The notes: generated from the sequence alone by a model not told the origin. A stretch of DNA of 64,000 bases from Edolisoma coerulescens (GCA_013397115.1 VWZW01002312.1:836425-900424), one strand, 5' to 3'. Counted from the first letter of the stretch, positions 39,101 through 52,152 are shown. Numbers and translations: made by a program.

Positions 39101-42100
39101 TTCTAAGGTTACAGCTTCTTTCTGGTAAAAAAAAAAAAAAGAAAAAAGAACAGTTTAACATTGTTTTATTGGGACTTTGTCACTGACTTCAGCGGGTAAA
39201 CACCCCTCTCAGAGGACACAACCATGTTCATTCAACAGTTGCTTGGGTAGACAGTAATCTTTGTATGGAAAGATTACAAGGACAAGCATCATAAAATCAA
39301 AAGCTCATCAGAATTGGTCTGTATTGTGGAGTAGAGTGAAGTAATGTACTGAAAGATCAAAAGAATAAAACATTTCTTATGCATGGCCAGAAATGAAAGT
39401 CTACAATTTCAAGAAAGTAATTGTGAATGAATGAGTTGATCACCAGGTCTTTATAAGGTATGGAATAGAGGAAGAAGGAAAAATGCAGGGCTTGGTTTGT
39501 GGCATACTCCAAGGTCAGCTAAGCACACCTCTGCATGCATGGCAGAACTGTGGAAGCGTTACCACCTCCTGCCATCCAGCCTCCTTTCATCACCTGATCC
39601 CTTTGCCCAAAATGGTGCCTCAATTTCAGTGAGTGTATTTGGGGGGATAACCCTGTGTTTTCCTACAATGACCAGCAGAGCTAGAAAGATTGAAAGGGAA
39701 GGGCAACAAATCTGAAAAGCCTGATGGTATTAACCACCAGGTCCCACAAAAAAGAGAGGCTTTGGCTGATTTAATATAGAAAAATTCCTAGATTTCAGTG
39801 AAGCTAAAATCTGCATAGCAACATTTGAAAGTGAGGTGTCTGCTGTTCACAGATGAATGGGAGCAAACCTGGCTTCATTTATACATGCCTTTGTATGTAT
39901 AAACAGCATCTGCTGGGATTAGAGTAAGAAACCATTGGGTATAAAACCTTTACACCTCATAAGCTTTAGCTTGCCCTCATTGTCTTCTTAGCAATGTGTG
40001 CCGCTCTGAGCTCATTTAACCCTGTAAGTATGGGGGCTGAAGATCACAGACACTGACTGAAATTGAAGTGGTTAGTTCCTGGCTCTGCCAAATTTTACTG
40101 CAGTGGGAGGGTAGACTTCAAGATTTAACCAAGACAGCTAAAAGGTCACCTCCAGATTGTCCTCTAAAATGAGGACTTTATTGATAGCTCTGCTCACAGA
40201 CACAAGGTGCCCTCCATGAGTAGGCTTTTGTACTATGCAATGTGGATTTACAGATTGGGGAATTGCCAGTGGGACACATCAAGGGGTGAAGAGAAGATCA
40301 ATGGTGCTCTTTTAACACAAAAAAAAACAATCAAAAAAGAGAAGAAATTTCAAGCAGGGCATACAGTCTCATCAAGGCTTGTGTTCAAAGTCAAAAATGA
40401 TGACTACCTCTCTCAGACAGACAGTCCATACAAATGAATTGACGCAATCCAAGGCCAACCTGAGGCACAGGCATGGGAGGTTTGGGAGGGGAAGCAGAAC
40501 GCAACTGAACTACTACTCCAATTGCAATGCAATTGAACTACTCTCTTTTCTTGAGAGCCACAGAGCCCCTGGGCGACATGCAGAGCACATTCAGAGAAAC
40601 AGGGCTGGTCTTATGGACCTAGTCCTTCACATGGCAGCCCCCTGACCTCCAGCTGAGCATTGATAGCTTCAGTCTTCCACTTGGAAAAAGAGAAGATAAT
40701 TTGAGCAACAAGGTTTAAAGCTATATCCTCCTTTCCCATTTGTCACAGCAGTGCTGAATAGATCAGTCATTCCATAAACAAATTTTAACTTCTTTCTCTG
40801 GACATCTGGCAGGGGAAGGACTTAGAATGGAAGAGAGGATGTGACTGCAGCAAATTATGAGTTATCTGAAAGCCACCCAGTTGAGTAAAAAGGGGTATGC
40901 ATGAAGAGATGCTAAGTGATAATCAAGTGCCTTTCTAACATTTGTGGTAGATAATGACTGAAGGCTCTGAAGTGCCTCACTGTACTTAAACAATCTAGAA
41001 TATGAAGGTAAACCAGATAAAAAAAATAGAGACTACTGAAAGTGACACAAAAGGTCCTATTAATTTTTTGAAAATTATATGTTTCATATTTATGTATCAT
41101 GTGTGAATGAGTGAGTCTGAGAGAAAAAATAAATACCCTTAATCTTACTAAATCATGGAACAAATATGCTGTATTTATTTCTTAATATAATATGATTGCT
41201 AAATTAGAAAATCTTTCCTCCCCCTTCCATCAATTTTTATTTGAAGGTTGTTTTAAAATTTTTGCATAGCATTAGAAAATCCTCATTGCATTCTAAACAA
41301 TGGCTGCTTAAAGAGAAATCTGATGAATTACGAGTAATAAACAAAATGAAATATCTAAAGGCAGAAGACACCTAAAAATGATATAAATTCTTAACATAAC
41401 CAAAACTCAGTTTGCTGATTCACTTCCCACTTAGTCACACAGTGCAAAGATAAATATTTAAAAGCAAGATAAATTAAGAACATGCTCTCAGTCAGTGTGG
41501 AAAAAAAAAATACGAAGCAACCTTGAATATAAACAACTCACCTGAAAAGAAGAGATATACAAGAAGGAGGTAGCTGCTACACTGCACACCAAAAAGGAGT
41601 TGGGCCTATGGCATATATATAAGCAATATGCACAAAGCCATCTTTGGCTGCTTGCAGAAGAGAGGCAGGGGTGCTGCAGGAAGATACCACAGAATCCTTA
41701 TATGGAAAGAAGACAGTGTGGCACAGCATGCAAAGCAGGATGAATTAAATGTGCTGATTAAATGAACAGCTTGCTTCTTTTACTTCACTGAAGTTCAAAG
41801 CTTTCTAGCCAACCACTTTAAGCATACCTAGCAATCAAATAAATGACTTATGTTATAAAACCCTCATGCCGAGAAACAATAGGTAATGCAAAATTGATCC
41901 CTACAGGCCTCTATCCCTCACCTTTGTTCAGGGTTTTAAAAAGAATATGTAATATTTTTTAATGCAGGTATAAAGGCTAAAAGGCTGAAAGAAGAGACAC
42001 CCTCCACTACACCAGTGTACAAGGAAACTGAGGACAATGCCCTCTATCCCATCCCTGAAAGATGGTACAGCTTTTCTCCCAAACTAAACCCAGGCATGCT

Positions 42101-45100
42101 GCACACTCATTCCTTGTGTGCAGATCTTTAGCTAAAGGATTAATGGTAAAACAGTCAGTGTTGCTTGTCCTGTTAAGTGTAAGTCTGCAAGCATCAGGAC
42201 ACCTGGGCTATAATCCTGTTTGCAGCAGAGTCTTACTGCTTCCTGCAAATTCAGGGCAGGGAGAAGGTGGCACAGGTAGTCCCCAGGCCTCATTGCAAGG
42301 AGCAGGAGGTCTAACACCTCTGATCAGAGAGGTCAAAGAAAAAGCAAACACATCACAACTCTTCATTCTAAGACTTAGGACAAGAGGAAGTGAAGTATTT
42401 TTATTTGTAATCTGAAGTTTTACTAGATAAATCACTGACAGATGTTAACTTCAGTGTCCTAACAGGGTTTGGCTTGTTTAGGCTTGGTTGCAATGTATAT
42501 TGTGCTGTAATACTTCAAAGTTGATGACATTTTCGGAGAATGGACATCTAGAATTTGGAGTCATGCTGTCCTGAGCTGTGAATTCAGGTGTTGAGTTGTG
42601 CTAAACTAGCTTGGTTCTTCCAGTGCCTCAATATGGATTTATGAGTCTATCTTTGGACTGTCAATTCGAATATCATATAATGGTTAGAGCTATGCTCTTC
42701 TTGACATCTCACAGATACATTAAATTGATTCAAACACTAAATCATCCCTCTTTTTAATCATGCCCACAAGCCATGAGGAAAAACTGCAAGCCTCTCATTT
42801 TCTGGGCTTCCTGAGGGTCTTCAACATAGAGTGTGATATTTGGACATCAAACATCCACATATTTGACCTTGAAATGATCTTGAAATAATCTGTCTCAATT
42901 TTTAACTACAAAAGAAAACAAATGGAAAAAAGATTTTTTTCTTTCTCTGAAATCCCAGATAACTGCTTCTGGTTGGAATATTTCTGTACAAAACCCCTCA
43001 CATCTCTTATATGTCAAGATGCCACCAAACCTCACCTCTGATGTACTGGTAACTCAAGCCTGGATGGGAAACAGGTTTCATTATTTTAATAGTAACCGCC
43101 ACACATTCTCCCAAGCTGTCTTTTGTAAAAGAGCAGCATTATATTATCCTCCTTTAAATCTCTGCTGATAAACAGCCTGTGTAGTCATGTCCCTCTTCAA
43201 TGAATAGCCAATTGGGATGCTAGGACTGAATTTACTACACTAATTCTTACTTTTTCACTGGCATCCTGTGTTTTATGCTTCTGCTCATGCTTTACTCAGA
43301 CTCTTTTAGTCAGGAATTTTTGTATTTAATTTTTTTTTTTCATACTAATGGGCAGTGATTAACATAATGGTATGTCACATACTCCAACAGATTGAAAATA
43401 ACAAAGAGAGCTGCAAACACTGAAGAAAAGGCCAAGGAACAAGCCAGACTGCAGGTTAGAGCAAAGCACATGGGATTACAATATTGGTTTGTAGCTGTCT
43501 CATTCTTGGGGGCAAATAGGAACAAAAGAGACAACTAGAACCAGATACAGATGCAGGAGGAAGATGGGGGAATTTCATGTACTGACGCACATGAAGAACT
43601 CTGGCTCGTTTGCTTCTATTGTGTTCAGGGAAACAGGACACTTCATGAGCATTTGAAAATGAAATAGTTGTTACACCTGAATAGGGAACAAATCTCTGCA
43701 TCACAGAGAAACAGCTGTGCTAAAGGCTGAATATAAGCTATGTAGGGTGCTTATGCAGGCATCATAAAATACACATACACACATCCAATTCATAGCATTC
43801 TGAAATGTGGGCAATAAAATAAAAGCAGAATGTAAACTCTTGATCTTTATTGTACTTTCAAGGATGCTATGTCCGATTCTGCAGGGTCAAATAGAATAAG
43901 ATTTCTTCTGCACAAAAACAAGGAAGGAAAATTTATATTCAGCTGAAGTACTCTAAAGAAACATGTGAAGTTCAGTAATTGCTTTCCTATTAGTTGTGAA
44001 CCACTTAGTTGACACAGCTTATTTTGACTGTTAAAATTTTGAAACTTTAGAAAAAAGTTCAAGGATATGGACACATGAAATCCCAGTCACCTGGCCACTT
44101 TTTCTGCTGGAGGTTTAGTGTAAGAGACTAAACATAATATCTCTCAGGTATTTACATCCACAGCAATATATAAGCCTAACTGAGGATGAACTATGGATCT
44201 GGGCTACGAGCTGGTTGAGCTGCTGTGTTGTCCTGCTGAATTGTGTATAGCAACAATATAAAGGAAGAGCGGCTAAAGATAGATGATGCAGAGAAGTAAC
44301 ATCTTAGGCTGCTGCAGATGTTTGTGTAGTAAACCCAAGTGGATCAGTAAAGTACAAGCCCTAAAATGTCATTATTGATTAAGAGCTCAATAGGAGACAC
44401 AAAACAAAGAGGAAAAGAAAAGGAACATTAAATGTGGTGAAAAAAGAGCAGCAATGTCTCCATTTTTACTGTGAAACAGTAAAATAACATTGTGAAAAAC
44501 AACTTAAATTGAGAACACATGAAAAATCCCTGTTAGATAGCCAGGATGGAAAATGACTGAAACATTTCTGCATGAAAGTAAAGGAATCAAAATGAATGGA
44601 CAGAGTCATAATTACTAAAATTTAATGTTTAGAAATTTAAAACATGCACATTAGAAGGGATAATCTGTGCTACTCATCTTCTCTAATGAAGTCTAAATGA
44701 ACTACAATCACTTAGGAAAAACTCCAAGTGTCATTGCAAGGTGCTTAACAAAAACCAGTGCTCAATATGCTGCAACAGTTAAATAATCAAGCAAGATGCT
44801 GGCTGCATGCATAACACAGTTGAGAATACTAAAAAAACCTCTTGCCCAAGGTCATTAGCCAATTTCATGGGTTTGTAGGCAGGGTTCTTTTGGGTGTTTC
44901 TGTTGGTTTATTCATTTTTTCATTTTTGTAGGATAGTACCTTATGTATCTTTGATGCAGTTTCTTTATATACAAAAAATGTGCTCTATGCTGAGGTCCCA
45001 ACAGAAATTAAATAGGCTATATTAATTTTTCTCACAGTTCCCAAATGTCAAAAACCCAATCTATTCCCGAAAGAAATCCTTACACAAAGAACTCTGCATT

Positions 45101-46760
45101 TTCTCGGAGGAGCACACATATTTGGAGCGGGGGGAGTGTTTGTTTTGGCTGTTTCTCTGTCTTCTGTCTTTAAATACATAGAATAGACTCCATCTTACCT
45201 AAACTGAGATATTTACAGTGTAAAAGCCCAGTAATTCCAACACATAAACTTTTTTGCCAAAGCTTGCTCAGAACAAGATGCTCAGTTCCAGTCTCTCTGG
45301 CACAGAAAAGTATAAATAAAAACAGCCTTGAGATACAAACGACACTTGAGAAAAAGCACACTGTATGACATGGAAATTGGAATTTTTATGACAGTCCTGT
45401 GAACTGTCAAGGTTCTATGTACCTATAACAAATGACTGCTACATTTGCATTTACTTTTGGTTCAAAAAAATGAATTTATCAGTTTCACTGACAGAAGCAT
45501 GCCATATTCATTCTGAAAAGTGTTCAGTTATTTTTCAAGTTTTCAAAATGTACCAAAAAAAATTATTCTGTCACCTTACAGTAGAATGAATAACTGAGTA
45601 GAATGCAGCTGCCTGGTACTTGGATGAAAGACTCCTCTGGGGTTTCAGGTGTTTTAGCTACAAGCCAGAATTATGTCCAGTTTAGGGCACATGAGCATAA
45701 GCCAAAAGTCTTAATTCACCTTGTTGTAACTGATGGATGGAAATAACAAAAAAAAGAATATTTAAATGTAGTGGATGGAAGCCAAAAACCAATAATTTTA
45801 TCCAAGAAAAGCATATAAGACTTACAAATTTGTAGGCCTCAAAAAAAGAAAAGAGTATTTAAAATTTTTTTTACAGACCTCAGGCTTTTACATGGAATGA
45901 ATACTTTTATTCATGTCCAAATATAATTTTCCCATTAAATCTGATACCAATTGGTATACAAAAAGCAGAGATGTCTGTTTCGGTACATCATTAAGTAAAT
46001 CAAGGTTTTCTGACAAATATAGACAATAGGGATGTTTTCAACCCTCCCATAGACAAGTAGCTCTTACAAAAACCCAAAACACTGAAGGTACAAGTTTGCA
46101 AATAACTGTAGATTAAGAGAAAATGATGTTTAACAAACTTTGAATCCATGCATGGTAGAAACATGATGTTCTCTGAAGATGTTAGGAAGGAGACCTTGAA
46201 CAACTCATGAGGTTAGTCAGTGCCTTCTTCAGTCATCTCTCACAGATGACCCCTCTGTGGGGTCAGAAAAACACAGCAAAATACATCCTGCAGGGACTTG
46301 TTCAGTGCCAGAACACTTTTAGGGTGCTTGACAGCAAAACCAAAATATGTAGTGGGAGAAGGTCCTTCTGATCTAATTGTTGTGTAAGCAGACAAAGTAC
46401 ATTTTGGGTTTTTTCAGCTCAACAACCCTTCCCTATGTAAATATTTGTAACAATATTGTGCATTTTAAACATATCAGTTTGTATCCTGTCTTACTGCGGC
46501 TTGACTTCAGACTACTGAAGGCGATCCAAAGTCTTCTCTGTATTTTAAATACACGGAGTGACCCAATAAAATTACCTCCTTTGCATATTGGTCTCTCTAC
46601 TTATGTCTTTAGATCATCACAGTTACAATACCATTTGTACCATCCCATGTGCATGCTGGAAATTTTGGCATGTGATTTTTGTCCAAAAAATAAAGGATTC
46701 AGTAAGATGTCCATGTTTTTCAGTTTGGATAATACGAATGATTCTATTAATTATGCAAAG
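27191..46760. other. intronic stretch without recognised genes or transposons
   Basis: About 19.6 kb of AT-rich RAB3C intron. Contains a CCCT repeat (28200-28222), short AT-rich palindromes near 36950 and 38730, and one undetermined base at 38416. No exon, RNA gene or interspersed repeat was recognised on either strand. Confidence 0.5.
28200..28222. repeat. short CCCT tandem repeat
   Basis: TTTCCTCCCTCCCTCCCTCC, a short tetranucleotide repeat in the intron. Confidence 0.8.
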
Positions 46761-46908
46761 AATCATGGTATCATAGAATGGTTTGGGTTGGAAGGGACCT
46801 TAAATATCTTCTACTTCCAACCACTCTGCCATGGGAAGGGACACATTTCACCATATCAGGTTGCTCAAAACCTTATCAACACTTCCAGGAATGGGACATC
46901 CACAACCT
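46761..46908 (-). mobile_element. CR1 LINE 3'-end fragment
   Basis: The plus strand begins AATCATGGTATCATAGAATG and continues GTTTGGGTTGGAAGGGACCT, the reverse complement of the CR1 3' end. It continues through the CCATGGGAAGGGACA and ACTTCCAGGAATGGGACATC segments of the CR1 3' UTR, then loses similarity after CCACAACC at about 46908. It is a short 5'-truncated copy in the same orientation as RAB3C. Confidence 0.9.
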
Positions 46909-47882
46909 ACATATTTTCATATAACACATGTAGACCTTTTCCAAAATTAATTTTTTAGGTTCTAGCATTGCTATGCAGAGGAACTTGTGGAGGTAAAACT
47001 GATAGTAGGATGATGAGAGATGTGGCACCAATATCAAGTCTGTCATAATTGGTATGTAAAACTCGTCCAGCATTTTGGCCAAATTATCTTTGTTAAATCA
47101 TAAAGTTATGTAGACCTACAGAGTATTGCTTAGAAAAGTGAGCAATACACACTTGTCCAGGCATTGTTGTCCTGCCCACACCCATCACACATATCCTTGT
47201 TTTATGATATCCCTTGGCAAGAGCCTTTGAAGTCAGTCATCTCAAAGGTTTAACATTGTGCCAAGAATTCATGTACAAAGTGTGACCATTTTGTCTAGTC
47301 TCAGTCAAAATTCATTTTGATCAATGCATTTAACCCACTTGTATTTTTCTGTGAAGAATACTTGCTAATAAAAAATATCTCTAAATTGGATGGATTTGAG
47401 GAGTGGACTGTTAGATGGATTAGAAATTGCTTGTACAATCCCATCCAGAGGGTCGCGGTCAAGGACTCAGGGTCCCAATGGACATCAGTGACAAGTGGTG
47501 CCCTCAGGAGTCTATACTGGGACCAGTGTTACTTAATGTCTTCATCCGTGACACAGACAAAGGGATCGGGTGCACCCTCAGCAGATTTGCAGATGACTTC
47601 AAGCTGAGTGATGCTGTTGGCACTCCTGAAGGATGGGATGCCATCCAGAGGGACCTGGACGAGCTGGAGAAAGTGGGCCCATGTAGTTTAACAAGACCAA
47701 GCACAAAGTACTGCACCTGGATTGGGGCAAGTCCCACTACCAACACAGGTTGAGCATGAACAGATCAGAGCAGCCCTGCCCAGAAGGATTTGGGGTTGCT
47801 GATGGATGAGAGGCTGGACATGACCCAGCCATGGGCACTCACAGCCCAGAGAGACAAACGCGTCCTGGGCTGCATCCAGAGC

Positions 47883-48403
47883 NNNNNNNNNNNNNNNNNN
47901 NNNNNNNNNNNNNNNNNNNNNNNNNNNNNNNNNNNNNNNNNNNNNNNNNNNNNNNNNNNNNNNNNNNNNNNNNNNNNNNNNNNNNNNNNNNNNNNNNNNN
48001 NNNNNNNNNNNNNNNNNNNNNNNNNNNNNNNNNNNNNNNNNNNNNNNNNNNNNNNNNNNNNNNNNNNNNNNNNNNNNNNNNNNNNNNNNNNNNNNNNNNN
48101 NNNNNNNNNNNNNNNNNNNNNNNNNNNNNNNNNNNNNNNNNNNNNNNNNNNNNNNNNNNNNNNNNNNNNNNNNNNNNNNNNNNNNNNNNNNNNNNNNNNN
48201 NNNNNNNNNNNNNNNNNNNNNNNNNNNNNNNNNNNNNNNNNNNNNNNNNNNNNNNNNNNNNNNNNNNNNNNNNNNNNNNNNNNNNNNNNNNNNNNNNNNN
48301 NNNNNNNNNNNNNNNNNNNNNNNNNNNNNNNNNNNNNNNNNNNNNNNNNNNNNNNNNNNNNNNNNNNNNNNNNNNNNNNNNNNNNNNNNNNNNNNNNNNN
48401 NNN
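47883..48403. other. assembly gap, 521 N
   Basis: Run of undetermined bases inside the CR1 element. Open frames spanning it are artefacts of the Ns. Confidence 1.
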
Positions 48404-48718
48404 GAAGCCACCAAATTGATTTAGAGGGATGGAGCACCTCTCCTATGAGGAAGGACTGAGAGAGATGTGTTTGTACAGCCTGGAAAGTAAAAGGCTTCAG
48501 GGTGTTCTAATTCTGGCCTGCCAACAGCCGAAAGGAGCTTACAAGGAAGATGGAGAGGGACTTATTACAAAAGCGTGTAGTGACAGGACACAGGGGAATG
48601 GCTTCAAACTGAAAGAAAGTGGGTTTAGATCAGATATTAGGAAGAAATTCTTTACTGTCAGGGTGGTGAGGCACCCAGAGAAGTTGTGGATGCTCCATCT
48701 CTGGAAATGGATGGCCAG

Positions 48719-48752
48719 GCTGGATGGGGCTCTGAGCTGGATGGGGCTCTGA
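48719..48752 (+). repeat. 17-bp tandem duplication in CR1 3' region
   Basis: GCTGGATGGGGCTCTGA occurs twice in succession. Typical CR1 copies have one such unit, so this is a local duplication in this copy. Confidence 0.85.
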
Positions 48753-49969
48753 GTAACCTGATCTAATGGAAGGTATTCCTGTCCACTGAGGAGGGTGTGA
48801 ACTAGATGATCTTGAAGGTTCCTTCCAACCCAAACCACCCTATGACTGTAAGATTTAGTACATTGGATCTTTTCACAGTGAAAATTGCATATTGTTTCAC
48901 AAAATAGCAGATGAGGCAATTCTCAGTCACCCAGGCAAACAGTTGTTAGTTGGGAAATTAAATACAGCACAGAGTTGTCATTTGCATCTCTAAAGACACA
49001 AATTTGTCCCTAATTTAGGTAGTGCATCAAGGGGATTCTGGTGTACCTTAATGAAAGTGCTTAGCTCCTCAGTTTGTTTTCCAGAATAGCCAGAAAGTAG
49101 GATATATCCACAGAATAACTACTCTCAAGTGATTGGTGATAAGCAGAAAGGTGTTTTCCATGGAAGAAAGCTATGAGCAGCTTTGGGTGGGAAGGTGGGG
49201 AGTAAAAACAAAATAAAAATTCTATATATATATTAGAAATAAGTTGAAACTCATCTGTACTGTTGGCCTGATGAAGTCCAAGTGTTCAATATATTGTACT
49301 TGATACCTTATTTATTCTTGAAAATAATGACCAGTTTTCACGCATAGTACAAGACTAGTAACAGGAGAGAAATGCATGTCAAAATAGCAAAGATATTAAT
49401 GGAGGTCCAGGAAATTTACAGACATACTTAAATCAACAGAGCCTGATTCTTTTTAAGGCATTAAAAAGGCATTAACTTGTTGAAGTAATCTCTAAATTAT
49501 TAGCGATTACCTTTGAGCACTCACAGAGTATGCACCCAAAAACTTAAACACACAAATGCATAGAATACTTTAAAAAAAAAAAGTTAAGAGCAGAAGCTGA
49601 GGAATTACAGGCAAACAATTCTACTTAAGGCCTGGAAATATATAACAACTGAAGAGTGCTACTGGCATTGCTACATCAAAAACAAAGACTGTCCAGGCCA
49701 ATTTCATTGGGTTAGAGTTAGCCTTCATTGATAGCCTAAATAACCTGGCAGGTACAGGGGAGAAAATGACTGTGATTCCTCTTGATTTTAGTAGGATTAA
49801 CATGTAAAAGGAATTTTCTATATAGCAACAAAGTAAACATGCAGAGAATCTTCTGAAAAAAATTAAAAACTAAAAAAATTTAAATTAAATTTAAAATTTA
49901 AAACTTGCTCCCAGCTTAGCTAGGAATGATTCACTGAAGCTAGAAAGGCACTCTGAACATGGGGTGTCA

Positions 49970-50450
49970 GTTCCATTTGTTGCTGTATTAATGATCTGGA
50001 TGACAAAATAGGAAACACACTGATTAATTCTGTAGATGCCATGTTGGTGGGAAGTATCTGCAAGAATTTTAGTGAGTGGGATCAGAATTCCAAGTGGTTT
50101 TGTTAGACTGATGGAACAATCTGAAATCAATGAGATGAAATTTAATACACGTCCGTCCAAAGTTCTACCTTCTGGAAGAAGAGAGAAAATGCATAAATAT
50201 GAGCTTTGAGATAACTGACCAGATGGTGTTGCTAAAGAAGAGGAGTCTGGGGCTGCAGTGATCAAAAACTGAGTGCAGGTTACAAAGTGAAAAAACAAAT
50301 CTGATGCCTGATTGACTTAAGAGGTATTGTAAAGAACAAGGATTATTCATTCTACTCAGCATTTGCTACATCTTCATTCCACAGTTTTGAGATAAATTAG
50401 GAGATCATAGAGGGCAGAAACAAGATAGAACAAGGGATTACAATTTTGGG
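49970..50450 (+). mobile_element. ancient L3/CR1-like LINE relic
   Basis: Degenerate match to the reverse-transcriptase C-terminal region of old L3/CR1 elements known from amniotes. Recognisable stretches are TTAATGATCTGGATGACAAA, ATGAGATGAAATTTAATAC, GAGTCTGGGGCTGCAGTGAT and a following AAAACTGAGTGCAGGTTACA. All lie in the order and spacing expected on the plus strand, with many indels and no open frame. Assigned from memory of the family consensus, so the exact subfamily is uncertain. Confidence 0.55.
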
Positions 50451-50460
50451 AAAAAATAAT

Positions 50461-50500
50461 GGATTATAATCTTAGATTATAGTCTTAGATTATAATCTGA
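50461..50500. repeat. three 13-bp tandem units, self-complementary
   Basis: About three copies of a unit like AGATTATAATCTT. The core AGATTATAATCT is a perfect 12-bp palindrome, so the array can also form cruciform-like structures. It directly abuts the end of the L3-like relic. Confidence 0.8.
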
Positions 50501-50748
50501 ATTTAGAAATGATGGCAGAAGAAGCAACAGTAGAGAATACTCTAAGACATTTTAAAAAACCCAATCAGATACAAAGAAAAATAAGTAGCGTCAGATGGAT
50601 ATTTTCATCCTGAATGTCTAAAGTTTTTTTACATGGAATTGTGAGCAATCCTAAATCCAAACCAAAATACAGCAAGGCTAGAATTCAACACTTTTAACTT
50701 CAGCAACTGGAAGCCTAGTCATCCAGTCTAATCCAGATGCTTTGAATC

Positions 50749-50796
50749 CTTCCTCAGTCAAAGCAAATGCACAGTTCAATCCTCAGTCAAAGCAAA
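50749..50796. repeat. 17-bp direct repeat, 29-bp spacing
   Basis: TCCTCAGTCAAAGCAAA occurs at about 50751 and again at about 50780. Small local duplication in the intron. Confidence 0.8.
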
Positions 50797-51706
50797 GACA
50801 GCATTTCTATCCACTGTATAATCACTATAAATCCTCCCAAGTTCTTCTCTCTCTTACTTGTTTATAAATAGAGACTTGGTGACAGGCTTGGACTAAAACC
50901 TAAGTTAAGAGAGATTCAAAGTTAAGAGAAATTTATTCTATTTTAAAAAAACAACATACTATATTCTTCATCATCTAAATTTACACAGGTCTGAAGGGTC
51001 AAAGACAAATGAACGCTGATTAATATGCAACATATACAGAAAGCAAATAGACCTTTGAGAGTTTGAAGATGCTAGATATGAGCAGAGAAAAAATTAACTT
51101 TGGAATAGAAATATAAATAGAGTTCAAAAGTGAAAAAAAAAAATCCAGTAGTGACCAGAGTACTTACCAACAGAAATATTTACTGGTAAGCAGCAAAACT
51201 TCTCTAAAGGAGGAATTAACGTAAAGTGCATTTTTCTGTATGACCAAGATAATAAGCAATTTTTTAATATAACACAATTAATGTGTCCTGTGGCCAAAAT
51301 GTGTAAGGCTATTATACAAGACCTAAAGAGGCTATGGCTATATCAACAGCTTTAATTAAATAAAATTGTAAAGTAAATAATTTTAAAATACATATGCCCT
51401 TGTAAAAGGTTGGATTTTGCATTCCTGATGACATAGGCAGACGTGGTTTATGCTGATTGGTAAAATATATTTTACAGAAGAGGCAGAGAAATGTGATTTT
51501 CATAAAAGAAAATTGAATTTACTTCACTGCTTTTTTCCTTGAACTGTGCACCTTGCACTGAAACTCTGCAAACCTTCCATTAGATGTAAATGCTTCTGAA
51601 AGTCACCTTCATGAGAGTTACCCAGAGTGGTATCAGGCCTTGATGTTTACTTATGGCACTGACTTGCTGGTCCTAATTCTGTCAATAGAAAACTAATCAC
51701 AACTTC

Positions 51707-51711
51707 CTCTC
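51707..51711. repeat. target-site duplication CTCTC, left
   Basis: Five bases immediately before the LTR, identical to 52153-52157. Confidence 0.85.
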
Positions 51712-52152
51712 TGTTGTGGGTTAGGTTCAGCGTCCTCGCTGAGACTCTCCAAAACCACACACCACTCTCTCTTACTTCCCTTTCACCTCCTGCTTCCTGC
51801 TGCCATGGGATGGAGTTGGGAACTGGAGATACAAAAGGCAAAAGTTATGGGGTGAGGTAAGAGCAATTTACTGGAACCAGAAAAGCGATGAGAAAATGAA
51901 CAGTAACAACGCTAATGACAGAGGGTATAAAAAAATAAAACAAATCCCATGGAAAAAAAATCCCTGATAATAAACAATGCTGGTCATCTTCCTCCACTGT
52001 GTTTTCTCAACCAGAGGGAATCCTGTCTCCCCAGAAGAGAGAGACTCACCCAGCAATGACCGGAGCTCGTACAGAATAAACTCCATGTCTCAGCCATGCC
52101 CCTCCTGGCTACTGCAAAAAAAATTACCCTTGTCATGGCTGGAACCAGGACA
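51712..52152 (-). mobile_element. solo LTR of avian endogenous retrovirus (ERVL-like)
   Basis: A 441-bp element. Read on the minus strand, it starts TGTCCTGGTTCCAGCC and ends CCTAACCCACAACA, so it has the TG...CA termini of an LTR. These ends and the internal AGTAAATTGCTCTTACCTCA segment resemble a common avian LTR family that begins TGTCCTGGTTTCAGC and ends in CCACAACA. It is flanked on both sides by CTCTC (51707-51711 and 52153-52157), a perfect 5-bp target-site duplication, which is typical of ERVL (class III) integration. No internal gag, pol or env sequence is present between or beside the ends, so it is a solo LTR left by recombination between two LTRs. It has the same orientation as RAB3C and is intronic. 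Confidence 0.85.

Larger units (their letters stand above)
47384..48856 (+). mobile_element. CR1 LINE 3' half, with assembly gap
   Basis: Plus-strand CR1 covering the C-terminal reverse-transcriptase region through the 3' end, antisense to RAB3C. Segments recognised in order are GWDAIQRDLDELEKV, the catalytic FADD motif within SRFADDFKLS, the GLLMDERLDM region, then after the gap LSYEEGLREM, and the non-coding 3' end finishing GATCTTGAAGGTTCCTTCC and AACCCAAACCACCCTATGAC. The RT frame is broken: GALRSLYWDQ and GPVLLNVFIRD lie in different frames around 47500-47540. The copy is therefore dead. A 17-bp unit is duplicated at 48719-48752 in the 3' UTR. Confidence 0.93.

Noticed and set aside
42062..42415. 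117-codon plus-strand frame with a hydrophobic stretch (SVLLVLLSVSLQASG)
   Set aside because: No ATG at a sensible place, no promoter or splice sites, no family similarity; chance hydrophobic patch.
46377..46958. 193-codon plus-strand open frame
   Set aside because: Begins without ATG and its last third runs through an antisense CR1 fragment. No family motif seen.
47688..48437. Long open frames across 47.7-48.4 kb on both strands
   Set aside because: They consist almost entirely of undetermined bases in the assembly gap.
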